Shown: positions 1 through 9,008 of the stretch, one piece after another
How positions within the stretch are numbered: the first letter of the stretch is position 1
How the letters are laid out: every line of letters starts with the position of its first letter
The notes under the pieces: generated by a model
The model's database searches: none
The model's input: the letters and a program-made list of their open reading frames with translations, nothing else
Told to the model about the DNA's origin: nothing
Assembly (NCBI RefSeq): GCF_001642475.1
Contig: NW_019174152.1
Location: 1-14,535 of the forward strand
Length of the DNA: 14,535 nucleotides
Direction of reading: 5' to 3'
Origin: Fonsecaea monophora
Lineage: Eukaryota > Ascomycota > Eurotiomycetes > Chaetothyriales > Herpotrichiellaceae
Position numbers and translations under genes: made by a program

Positions 1-982
1 TTAAGACCTTAATTCCCTTACGTAATAACCTATACGCTCGGAGGAAATAGCCGAGGCTTACGTAGAAAGATTCGCACTTTCGTAGTTATTAAAGTTAATA
101 AAGATTCGTAATAATGTAGGAAATTCTTATACTTAGAACCTTAGTTCTTTATTACATTCGTTCTTTAGGTTAATAGACTTTATAAAGGAGATTCATCATG
201 TACGGCGCTACTATTCAAATATTCTCCTCGGGAATAATAAGGTTAGTCGGTTACTATTCTCTCTCGCTATCGTCGTTGATTCTACCTAATATTTCCTTAA
301 GCTTCCCTACCTCTAATAATTCCTAGCGTAAAATCTTTTACGCGATATATTATAGTCCCTAATTAAACGTACGCTACTACTCTTTCATTATAATCTAATC
401 TAATACTTAATTTTAATTCTAGTTTCTAGTTCGGTATACGACGTCTATAATAAAGCTTTTAAGCTATCTCGAAGCTGGATTAACGGTAGGGTCGCTTTAC
501 TTCTCTTAAATATACTATAGTAGTATCGATAGGGTAATCCGATCGATATATACTATTCGGTAAAGAATATCCGTATACTTCTCGTTAGTTATACGACCTT
601 TCCTCCTTTTACGCGCTATACTTTTAGTATTTAAAATACCTTCGTCTAAAGTAAGACCTTACTATTTATCTAGACTATCATTACTATCTATATTATCCTC
701 TAACGACCTTATATTCGTTAAGAGTTCTTAGTTTCTAATATTAGATTCTCTAGAAGGAGTAGTATCGTCTTATTAGTCGGGTAGTATACCGCGAGGGAGA
801 TAGCGATATATACGTTTTTAACTTATAGCGATTTCTACCTAGCTTTTAGGCGCGTAGCGTCTCGTAAAGGTAGTTATAGTAATTCGTATCTATATAGTTT
901 AAAGTACTTTTTCGACGTATTTAACTCCCTACTATAGTAGACGAGATAAAGAGGACGGGAATATTAAGGGGATAATAACTCG
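1..982. other. Unassigned mutated DNA
   Basis: No frame on either strand gave a family I recognise. Stops occur densely in all frames I read and no long low-stop stretch stands out. It is probably older transposon or pseudogene sequence, but nothing specific can be supported. Confidence 0.5.
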
Positions 983-1060
983 AGAAGTAGACGTAGGCTT
1001 ACTACGTACTAGTAGGCTTATTACGTACTACTAGTACGTAATGCGCCTACGCCTACTTCT
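983..1060. repeat. 78-bp imperfect inverted repeat (hairpin)
   Basis: Arms 983-1013 and 1030-1060 pair over 31 positions with about four mismatches, most of them C/T or G/A differences as RIP would make. The loop is 16 bases (1014-1029). The loop repeats part of the arm: AGGCTTACTACGTACT at 995-1010 recurs as AGGCTTATTACGTACT at 1014-1029, so a short tandem duplication is nested in the hairpin. It could be a terminal hairpin of a mobile element, a fold-back element remnant, or a local duplication. There is no coding evidence around it. Confidence 0.7.
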
Positions 1061-1430
1061 ATAAATTATTATATCGACTATATCTCTTTATAGAAGAGAT
1101 CTTACTACTTTTAACCTCTCCTACTAGACTCTATAATCGATTCCTACCGTAGACCTTAACTAATATACCGATGGAGCGACTTCTATATACGTACGACCCT
1201 TCTAGTACGCGGGAGATATATAACGATCTTTTCTTATAGATATCTTTAGCTTTTAAGTTAGGCTAATTAACCTAGGCTATATAGAAGAGTTATTTATAGA
1301 AGAGCTAGTAACTTTATACGGTTTTTTTAGGTACTATAAAGTAGCCTATTTAGTTATAAAACTAGTATTAATACTCTCGGACTAAAGAGTCTTATATTAG
1401 CTTAAACGCTCTACGGAGCTTAGCGTATAT
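1061..1430. other. Unassigned mutated DNA
   Basis: The stretch between the 78-bp hairpin and the short hairpin at 1431. It lies downstream of the small minus-strand frame, so part may be its 3' flank. I see no coding or RNA feature in it. Confidence 0.4.
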
Positions 1431-1465
1431 ATTTTATAGATCTATTATTCTTAGATTTATAAAAT
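1431..1465. repeat. Short hairpin A, next to the small ORF's stop
   Basis: Arms ATTTTATAGATCT (1431-1443) and AGATTTATAAAAT (1453-1465) pair with one C/T mismatch around a 9-base loop. It starts three bases past the stop codon of the minus-strand frame that ends at 1468. Read on the minus strand, it resembles the hairpin at 4094-4127 including the flanking GTAATGA/GTAATAA. Possible roles are a terminal repeat of a small element or a 3'-end structure. Confidence 0.6.
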
Positions 1466-1467
1466 CA

Positions 1468-1776
1468 TTACTTTAGTAACTTACCTTTAGGATCCTCTAC
1501 CTTTAACTTTCCTTTATCTTCGTTCGCCTTTTTTTTTAACCCGTCTAGTATTACCTTTATACCCTCCTTAACTTTCTCTTCTTCTTCATTTCGTAATTAC
1601 TCTACGTCTATCTACTATTTTAGGCGTTTTATATCATTTTCTTCTTTAATCTTTCGTAGATATTCTTATCCCTTAATTATAATACATTTTAACTTAATCT
1701 TATACTCCTTACCTTCCCTCGCCTTAACTTTTTCGATAGCTTCTTTTATCGCTTAATCGATATCTATTAGGTTCAT
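1468..1776 (-). pseudogene. Small Lys/Glu-rich coiled-coil-like protein, RIP-broken
   Basis: An ATG at 1776-1774 opens a frame of 102 codons that ends with TAA at 1470-1468. It contains five internal stops (codons 8, 37, 54, 55, 60), all TAA or TAG and all explainable as mutated Gln or Trp. The product would be highly charged, rich in Lys, Glu, Ile and Leu, with runs such as KEAIEKVKAREGKEYKIKLK in the N-terminal third and EEEEKVKEG in the middle. It would be mostly helical and probably coiled-coil. There is no signal peptide, membrane segment or cysteine motif. The stop density (about 5 percent) and strong charge bias set it apart from the other frames here. I do not recognise the family. 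It may be an accessory protein of a transposon or the last exon of a larger gene. A hairpin follows the stop at once. Confidence 0.45.
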
Positions 1777-4093
1777 TTTTTAGCCTCCGAATGTAGATAA
1801 TAACTATAATAACTAACTAGATGTTAACCTATATCTTAGGCCGACCTTCTCTATACCTCGCTATATATTCTCCCTAAAAAGTCCCCTTATTAATCTTATC
1901 GGTTAAGTAATCTCGTAAGAAAATTCGAGATTAAGATTATACGTTTAAAGCGTACGGAAAAGATCGCCTAATATTTTAAGCCGTAGTAGGCCTATAGTAG
2001 TATTAGTTACTAGTAAGCGACGCTCTATTATACCTCTAGTATTTATAATAACCTAGTAGCTATAGTTACTAACGTTTCGCTACCTCGGTATATTATCGAA
2101 TGTATAATCCTAATAATCGTCTAGATCGATACTATTCTCTTATAGTAAGTAGCGAAGGATTTAAGTATCTAACTTAATATATATAATATCGATAATAGTT
2201 AACTAATATTCCGCTATATCGATAATATCGAGAATCTAATAATTACTATAGATATAGATTAGTACTACGATAAGTCGTAACTCTAGTTTAATAGCTAGTA
2301 CGGTAGTAAAGTCTTCTCTTTTACCTCGAATTCGTATCTTAAATGCTATAAAGGCGCTAGAGTTAATGACCTCGACGTCTCGGAAATTCCTAGTATAATA
2401 GATAATTACTCCTATAATAATATCGTCTATTACCTAACTATCGAATTAACTAGCGGTATCTAGTAGCTAATGATTAAAATCGAATGAAGATGCGTATATC
2501 GATACATTAAGTATAAGATTTAGCCTAGTAAAGTTACTTTAGATACTTAGCTAGCTCTACTATATTATCCGGATAATACCTCTTATAGTCGAGACCTATA
2601 GTAGTTTCTAAACTATCCGACTAAATTATTAACTAGTAAGTTACTAGATTAGACTAAATACCTACTATACTTATTAGTTATCCTATATAATATATAGGTT
2701 ATTACCTAGCCTCTATAGAGGTCGGTATTTTACGAGGTAACGAAGGTTTTAGAGTATATCTTCTAGTATAGTTAGACTAGTAGCGGCTTTAGTAATAGTT
2801 AGAGAATAGAAGGGATTTAGTAGTACTAGCTCTTTCCCGGCGAGCTACTACGTAAAGTAGAAATAGTAGGTTAGTAGAGCTTTCTCTAGCTCTCTAAACT
2901 TATCGAGATCTTAATATTATATATTATACTATAGTAGTTTCATCAGCTTAATAAGGACTAGGATAGAACTACCTATTCGCTATCTACTTATAAGCTATCG
3001 GATAGTACGAGCTAGCGTCCCGAGAGCATTAAGATGTATAACGGTCTTCGTATTACTAGTCTAAGGATTATACTCTTTTAATTCGAAGATATTCCGTTAG
3101 ATATTCCTAGAGTTAAGGAATAGATTAGAATCTAGATCGCTAAATAACGTATTAGTTAATACGCTTAGTATCTTCTAGTGTATACCGCCGCCGCTACTAC
3201 CGCTACTACGCTAGCCTCGCTTCCGCTTTCTACTTTTATCCTATAATAAAGGAAGGAGCTTTCTAAGTTCGATTATCTTATTAGGTATTATCTTATACTA
3301 AGGTATACCGTAAGTATTAAGAGACTATATAGAATTCGGAAGTATCCCTTACGTAATCGTAGCGTTAAGAATAGATAAGTTTATCTTAATAACTTTCTTC
3401 TTAACCTTCTTTAAGTTAGAATTCGTAATGGCTAGAACGCGACTTATACTCTTCTTCCCTAGACTATTAATACGATATAGGGCTTCGAACTAAGTTAGTC
3501 TTTAAGTCGTAAGGAATTATAGATTATTCTCTTAAGTAAATCTAATAAGTCTACGTATAACGTCCTACTATATCTTATTTTTACCTATATTCGCCTTATA
3601 TAAATCGAAGAAATCTAAACTAAGCTCTTCGCGAGTAATATTCTTTACTTCTTTAATTAATTCGAGTATATCGCGGTAACGCTTTATAATAATGTTAACT
3701 TAGACATAAAGTTCTCGAAGTATCTTATTACTTAATATAATCTAATCGAATTACTACTAACCTTTAAAAGTTTTTACGAAGATATAAGTAAGCTCTTAGA
3801 AGTCGTCTTAATGCCTAAGATATTCTTCGAATAATAAAGTAATACGATTTAGGGCTTAAATAGGATTAGGAGATAAGGCCTATTCGCGTAGACTACGCTA
3901 GTTATAGACATTCTAAAGGGACGCATCTTACGTAATATTTAAGGTATTAAGTACGGTAATAAGGGCCTATAATTACGGTTCTTAATCTAGGTTTTATTAT
4001 AAATCTTACGTAGTTTATTAAGTTATCCGTCGCGAAGGTATAGAAGGCGTCTATTAACGACTACCTCGGCGGCGGAGTATTAATATAGTAATA
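1777..4093. other. Heavily mutated DNA, no assignable gene
   Basis: Stops run at about 7-9 percent of codons in the frames I read closely. Two frames look protein-like for stretches. On the minus strand, roughly 3900 to 2700, in register with the small ORF at 1776, there is a Lys/Leu-rich sequence with a basic and Ser/Gly-rich patch near 3239-3181 (KSRKRKRG then Ser/Gly repeats). On the plus strand the codon-complementary frame is also readable but shows no known motif. Neither gives a recognisable domain. A broken transposon gene on the minus strand is possible. Confidence 0.3.
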
Positions 4094-4127
4094 ATTTTAT
4101 AGATTAAAGATTTTAGATCTATAAAAT
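4094..4127. repeat. Short hairpin B, inverted copy of hairpin A
   Basis: ATTTTATAGAT (4094-4104) and ATCTATAAAAT (4117-4127) are a perfect 11-bp inverted repeat with a 12-base loop. With flanks (AGTAATA before it) it matches the reverse complement of the 1431-1465 hairpin, so the two face each other across about 2.6 kb. That would suit terminal inverted repeats of a degraded DNA element, but the arms are short and AT-rich. Confidence 0.5.
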
Positions 4128-4249
4128 GATTTAGGTAAAGAAGTATCGTAATCTTTAAAATGAAATAAATATATAGCTTAAGGTCCGCGTCGATATAGCT
4201 TTAAGTCCGCTTTACTAACGATAAATCGAGTATTAAAGTGAAAAATTAA

Positions 4250-4296
4250 AAGAAGAAGAAGGCGAAGAGGAGGAGGAGGAGGGGGAGGAGGAAGAC
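4250..4296 (+). repeat. GAA/GAG purine repeat, possible acidic tract
   Basis: An almost pure purine run of GAA and GAG triplets. In plus-strand frame 1 it would encode a Glu-rich tract (EEEGEEEEEEGEEEDV), and the frame stays open from 4237 to 4335. Beyond that, stops come at about 11 percent. It may be the acidic low-complexity region of a dead gene or a simple triplet microsatellite. The opposite strand would give poly-Leu, which is less likely as coding. Confidence 0.45.
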
Positions 4297-4680
4297 GTAT
4301 ACCTCTATAATAGAGGGCTTAAGGAAGGAGAAGAATAAATAAACTATAGAAGAGAAAGAGGTTAGAGTTATAGAAGGTATATTAGGATATTATCTTCGCC
4401 CGTTAATATTATATATTAGGCGACGAGGTAGATAATAACGACTTTATAACCTATAATATATAAAGGTAAGAGATTAATAACTTTAAGTAACGCTTTTAAG
4501 GGTAGATAACGAGTTATACTATAAGTTAAGCTATATAAGAGGATAAAGTAAGTTATAAGTAAGTCGTAAGAGAGGACCTAACTATTATATAAGGGCTGTA
4601 AGTAAAGTAAGATAGTAATAACATTCTTATTTAATAGATTTATTAATATAGGATCTATAAGATAGTCATTACATTACTAA
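4297..4680. other. Unassigned stretch, with weak hairpin C
   Basis: There is no supportable gene here. At about 4615-4680 the sequence AGTAATAACATTCTTATTTAATAG ... GGATCTATAAGATA resembles, on the minus strand, the hairpin/flank pattern at 1431 (GTAATG, then TTATAGATC, then AAATCTAT). It would lie just after the end of the helicase relic that terminates near 4682. The match is weak and gapped. Confidence 0.3.
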
Positions 4681-4681
4681 C

Positions 4682-5938
4682 TAAAATATACTCGAATATA
4701 GTATTAAACGCGCTATTTTTTTAATCGCCCTCTTACTTCTACCCTTATTAATTAATATCTCTACCCCTACGAGATTTATATCGATATCTTCTAGAGTCTA
4801 TCTCTTCCGCGGTATACTCTTAGTAGTTTACTTTACCGTTAGCGCTTTAGGAGGATATAGTTCTAGTAACTATATACTATTAGTTTCTAACTAGATATAA
4901 GGTAGAGAACCTAATATTTAGGTTTCTAGTACTATAAAACTTTCCTAGCTATCTATTATTATCGCGCTCGTCCCGATATCCTTACCTAGTAAGTTATAAA
5001 TAAGTATTAGACTTAAGGTAACCTACGACGGAGACACGCTTAGAGTTTCTATACCGTCTTCTATTATTTAGTAGAAATATAGCGATAATGAAGTCCGCGA
5101 CTTAATATTTAGTTTTAGCTGGCGACGCTTATCTTTTCTCGACCCGCTAGCTAAGCCTAGGTATAATTAACTAAGTTAAAGAGTATTTTCTTACGAAACT
5201 AAGCCTAGAGAAGCTATCGATCCTAATTAATATCTATTCTTCTTACTCTAGAGACCGTATCCCGATAGCTATACCTTAGTTTCTTCGATATCCTATTTTA
5301 TCCGCGGATGTATCTATATAGTAATAGTATCTTAAATTACCTTTATAACTTTATCCTTATATAAATTATACTATATCCATTCTAGAACGACTACCTTTAA
5401 AAGGTACGCTATATCGATATAATTCTTAACTTTACTAATCTTTAAGATAATCTTATTTAGGAGAATTAGCTTATAGAGGTCGCTTCTAATACCTAGAATA
5501 GCCGAGAAAAAGTTCTAACTTATTACTATCGCCTATTTAACTAAGTATTTTTAGATTATAACGGATATCGTAGTATAAGCGAGAGGCGCCTAGCTAGTAT
5601 ATAGATACTCTTTCTACTATTTAATATCCCTAAAGTTCCGAGGTATTAGCTCGTCTACGGTACTATAGACTAGTAATTAATCGCTTATATAATAGTATAT
5701 ATAGTAACGAAAAGGCTAAGGTCGATAAATATAACTATTTACGTTAAATAATGTCTATAATGCCTATCGAAAGTATTACTATAAGTTAAGAAGCGTACGA
5801 ATCTTAGGTAGAGAGTCCTATAAAGGCTCCTTCTTAAGTTAGCGAGCCTCCGTTACGGTATCTTTCGTACACTAATTATTTATTTAAGGATCTAAGTTAG
5901 AATACTAACTAAGAGTTATACTCTTAATAGGAGTAGAA
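4682..5938 (-). pseudogene. RecQ/TLH-like helicase relic, C-terminal part (left piece)
   Basis: If the Ty3 element and one copy of its TAGAA duplication are removed, the minus-strand helicase frame of 13276-12794 continues here in register from 5938. It runs about 419 codons to a TAG at 4684-4682. Some 35 internal stops interrupt it, nearly all TAA/TAG, at much the same density as in the helicase part. The product is Lys/Leu/Ile-rich with no catalytic motif I can name, as expected for the poorly conserved region after the helicase core. A short basic patch (RKDKRR) is near 5081-5065. The link to the helicase rests on frame continuity, not on recognised sequence, and the true end could be elsewhere. 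Confidence 0.4.
5934..5938. repeat. Target-site duplication TAGAA (left)
   Basis: TAGAA abuts the 5' LTR and is repeated exactly at 12789-12793 after the 3' LTR. A 5-bp duplication is usual for Ty3/gypsy integration. Its perfect state confirms both ends of the element and shows that the two LTRs came from one insertion. Confidence 0.92.
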
Positions 5939-6341
5939 TGTTAGAAACGGCCTTCATATGACCTAAAGCGCGGGGCGCCTAGGGGTAGGTCTACCGAAGT
6001 GCGGCAGCCTAATAAGAATAAGGCTAGGTTACGTACTATACGTAACTACTAAAAGAGGAAGCTTACGATATAGCGATATATTAGTATACCCGTATATTAA
6101 TATATTAATATACTATTCCTAGTTACCTATTCGGGACACGCCTTATAAGTATATAGCTACGCTCATTACCCTTTTATAGTTACACTCTCTCGTAGCTAAC
6201 TTATAACATCTACTTTACTATACTATTCTAAAGTCACTCGACTACTTATACCTTACGTACTCTCGACCTAGCTTATATAATAAAGGAACTATAACTAAGG
6301 AAGTCTAACCCCGTTAGGCTATATAGGAAGTAGCTCTAATA
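5939..6341 (+). repeat. 5' LTR (403 bp)
   Basis: It starts TGTTAG and ends CTCTAATA, where the usual terminal CA has become TA. It aligns without gaps to 12386-12788, with 18 differences (95.5 percent identity), all transitions. Thirteen of these have the C/G state here and T/A in the 3' LTR, and five are the reverse, so the 5' LTR is the less mutated copy. Promoter and polyadenylation signals should lie inside; a TATATAATAAAGG stretch at 6274-6286 is a candidate TATA or poly(A) region, which cannot be resolved from sequence alone. Confidence 0.95.
6092..6113. repeat. 22-bp perfect palindrome inside the 5' LTR
   Basis: GTATATTAATATATTAATATAC reads the same on both strands. It is conserved at the same offset (153 bases) in the 3' LTR at 12539-12560. 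Being all A/T but for its ends, it could be a chance product of RIP, a transcript-end hairpin or a factor-binding site. Confidence 0.6.
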
Positions 6342-6344
6342 CTT

Positions 6345-6362
6345 TAGCTACTATCTATCGGT
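6345..6362 (+). other. Possible primer-binding site
   Basis: Three bases after the 5' LTR the sequence TAGCTACTATCTATCGGT begins. A primer-binding site normally starts TGG, complementary to the tRNA CCA end; TAG is the RIP product of TGG. The cognate tRNA cannot be named because the site itself is mutated. Position is the main support. Confidence 0.35.
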
Positions 6363-8301
6363 ACGAGAGACGACTCCTATAAGTAGTTACGGAAGAATAG
6401 TAAGACCTACATCCCCGACGGACGAACTCCTTATACGATAAGCATCCCGGCTGTCCCTAAACGATACGATAGCGGGACTAAGTACCTCTACTTCTAGTAT
6501 ACTAGGACTAACGCCGCTAGTTATCACTACTATAGCGGAACTAATGCCTAAGGGTAAGATCGGAAACCTACCTAAGCCCTTTAATGGAGCGTAGGAAAAA
6601 CTTATACCCTTCATTCACTATATAGATATATACTTATTAATGAACTTAGGAGACTTTCCTAGCGACATATAAAAGATCCTCTTCATAAGAAGTTACTTCG
6701 AGGTAGGGGCCGAGGCCTAGCTTCGCCTATTCATTAAAGACTATATAGAAAATCAACCCGACGAAAGGGAGGACGAAACTATTAAGCTATTTTAAACCTT
6801 CTAAGGGTTTAAGGAGAAGGTTAGAAAGGTGTTCGGAGCGAGAGACGAAGAAAAAGAAGTAGAGCGATAGATTATAAACCTACGCTAAACGGGCTTAGTT
6901 TAAGACTACGCTATAAAGTTCTAAACCCTAAACGTAGAGTTAGGATAGGACGACGGCGTATTAGTTCCTATTTTTCGCGAAGGCCTTAAGCTAGCGATTA
7001 AGTAGGAAATGAGAACGTATAAGAGTAAGAAAATCGAGGACTAGATTAATAAGGTAATCTAGGTCGATAACGACTATTAAGAATATAAACGCTACGATAA
7101 CTACCGACGCGGAATTATAGCGAAGGGATAGAAACCTAATATAAAAAAGTTAAGATAACTATACTACGGACCTATACCTATGGACCTCAATTAGGCTTAG
7201 AAGAAGCGAGGCTCTACCTAGAATAAAGACCCTAAATAGAGTAAGAAGGCTATAGGGCTAAAGAATAACGGAGCTTATTATAACTATAGAAAATCAGGAC
7301 ACTACGCGAGAGACTGTAAATCCCCGAGAAAGTAAGCTAACACTACGGAGCTTAATAAGTATAAATGGGTAAAGAGATTAGAAACTAAACCCGAGATAAA
7401 TATAGTGAACGTAGGAGAGTCGGTAGATCATTAGAAGGTAGTTATCCTCGTAATCATACTAAATAGGATTTACGTTAAAACTAAGTACTAGAGCGATAAA
7501 GAATGCGTAGACCTAACTTATCTAAAGGGGATAATAGTCTAATACTACTATACGTACTACGAACCTATAGAAGAATAGAAACTACGGGAAAGGATCTTCT
7601 CGATCGTCTTATATAAAGATCCTAAGTACTTCTAGAATAAAGAGAGGGAAGGCTATATCTACTCGTATTAGGGCGGAGACCCCGGAATATAATATATATA
7701 TAAAATCGAGGAGAGTCAGCCGGAACTAGCGGTAAACATAGTAGATAGGTTCGACCTAGAGTAATAGGAGGTAGACGACGAATACCTAACGATACTTACG
7801 ATGCTGGAATAGCTATATAAGGAAGTAATTTAGGTCGTATAGAGAATACGAGACCTCGAAGCTAGGGGAACTCTAGAATAGCGAGAAGAAACCCTTTAAG
7901 AAATGGTAAGACTTATAATGCGGGTCCTAGAAGAACGGCGGGTTCTTAGAGAACGCCGGGAAAGGGTTAGGATACTAGGATAAAATAACGATAGAGTTCT
8001 AGAGGTATATCGTATCTATAGAGAAAGAGGTATTTTAGTCCCTTAGGTAGACGAAACGCTAGAGGGAGTATTAATAAGAGGTAACTTTACTTATAGGGAG
8101 GTAATAAGGTACTCGATAAGGAACATACCCTACTACTATATATAATACCTCGACTATCTATAGCCCGAAGAACTAGGAATGTCTATTAAAGAAGCTAGAG
8201 AGGTACATTAACTATCGGTTAGACGGTATAGAGACTAGAACTATAAGGTATCCGACCCCCGTAATGGGAGGATAGACTACCTATACTAGCTAAAAAACTA
8301 G
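6361..8301 (+). pseudogene. gag: Retrotransposon Gag, RIP-broken
   Basis: Gag forms the particle around the element's RNA. Frame 1 reads through from about 6361; the original ATG is not visible (an ATA near 6379 or 6397, or the ATG at 6544, are candidates). About 6580-7100 matches the retrotransposon gag core (Retrotrans_gag type) in pattern, with FNGAW, then Trp-rich, Leu-rich helices and a CA-like end with IEDW (Trp as TAG). A PMDLN stretch at 7180-7194 precedes the CCHC knuckle at 7276-7317, which now reads Y-x2-Y-x4-H-x4-C because two TGT became TAT; GHYARDCK is intact. An unusual tail of about 325 codons follows, with Glu/Arg-rich, probably coiled-coil sequence at 7741-7990. More than 40 internal TAA/TAG are present and no TGA was seen. 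The frame reaches TAG at 8299-8301, just after the slippery site, but stays readable to about 8346, so the true end is uncertain. Confidence 0.85.
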
Positions 8302-8328
8302 GCTACGGACGGCCTAAGGAGTAGGCCG
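8292..8328 (+). promoter_or_regulatory. Candidate -1 ribosomal frameshift signal at gag/pol
   Basis: The heptamer A-AAA-AAC at 8292-8298 is in the gag zero frame (codons AAA 8293-8295, AAC 8296-8298) and is followed at once by TAG. Eleven bases later a GC-rich inverted repeat CGGCCTA (8310-8316) / TAGGCCG (8322-8328) forms a 7-bp stem with a 5-base loop. Slipping back one base puts the ribosome in frame 3, where pol lies. Slippery site, spacer and stem are the classical layout. RIP may have altered the first base (G to A) or created the TAG. Confidence 0.6.
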
Positions 8329-8474
8329 CCTAAGGAGAGAAAGCTCTAATAAGGCGTAGGCGAGAGAGGGCTCGCGGAGAAGGCGTAATTAAGGATTAAC
8401 TTAAGCTACTATATAGGATAGCTATAGCGACTTACTCGTATTTAATCATCCTATATAGGACCCTCGGAGATTAA

Positions 8475-8745
8475 GAAGTATATATCCTTATTAACTTAGG
8501 ATATACCGGTAATATCGTTAGTTACCGGATAGCTAATAAACTAGAAGAGTAGAAGAGGGAAAAGGACGTATCCTATAAACTCTTAGGGTTTACCGGAAAG
8601 GCACTATCTAACGTTATATACGAACTAAGAAGAGTTCTATTATCGATCGACGAGCACTACGAAGAGATCATCCTCGACGTCGCGGAGACGAAATATAATA
8701 TTATACTCGATATACTATAGTTAAAAAGGTATAATCCTATTATCG
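8475..8745 (+). other. Pol: aspartic protease domain
   Basis: The retropepsin-like region cleaves Gag-Pol. The active-site D-S/T-G triplet appears as N-L-G at 8493-8501 (AAC TTA GGA), followed by YTGN, most simply a RIP-altered DSGCTGN: G to A in Asp, C to T in Ser, G to A in Cys. The conserved second motif, of the type ILG-x-PWL, reads ILDILWL at 8703-8723 with Trp as TAG. Loss of the catalytic Asp would abolish activity even if the stops were ignored. Confidence 0.8.
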
Positions 8746-9008
8746 ACTAAGTAAAGACCTAGGTACGGTTCGATAACTACGACTATACTAAAAGACCTTA
8801 GGACCGAGAGGTAATAACGGTACAGCCCTTTATAAGAAAGGAAATATAGGTACGACCTATGAAAATTTTAGCCGAAGTATTTAGGTACCCGCTAGAGTAC
8901 GAAAAACTTAAAGAGATATTCGAAAAGAAGGTAGGACTCGAGGCGCTACCTAAATATAAGCCGTAGGATCATAAGATACGACTCTAGGAAGGAAAGAGAC
9001 CTACGTTC

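Noticed and set aside
1921..4080. Starship captain (DUF3435) or Crypton-type tyrosine recombinase
   Set aside because: I looked for the conserved Arg/His/Tyr-region patterns in the readable frames and found none.
4250..4296. Polypurine tract of another LTR element
   Set aside because: It is a regular GAA/GAG triplet repeat with no LTR boundary downstream; a microsatellite or acidic coding tract fits better.
5161..5938. Plus-strand frame 1 or 2 as a gene left of the 5' LTR, continuing at 12796
   Set aside because: Both read as Leu/Ile/Tyr-rich but have about 9 percent stops and no motif. The minus strand has helicase motifs in the codon-complementary frame, so the plus-strand reading is a shadow.
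6387..6614. 75-codon open frame on the minus strand
   Set aside because: It lies opposite the start of gag, whose plus-strand frame runs on into the Gag core. It has no recognisable motif and is open by chance, since stops there fall in the gag frame.
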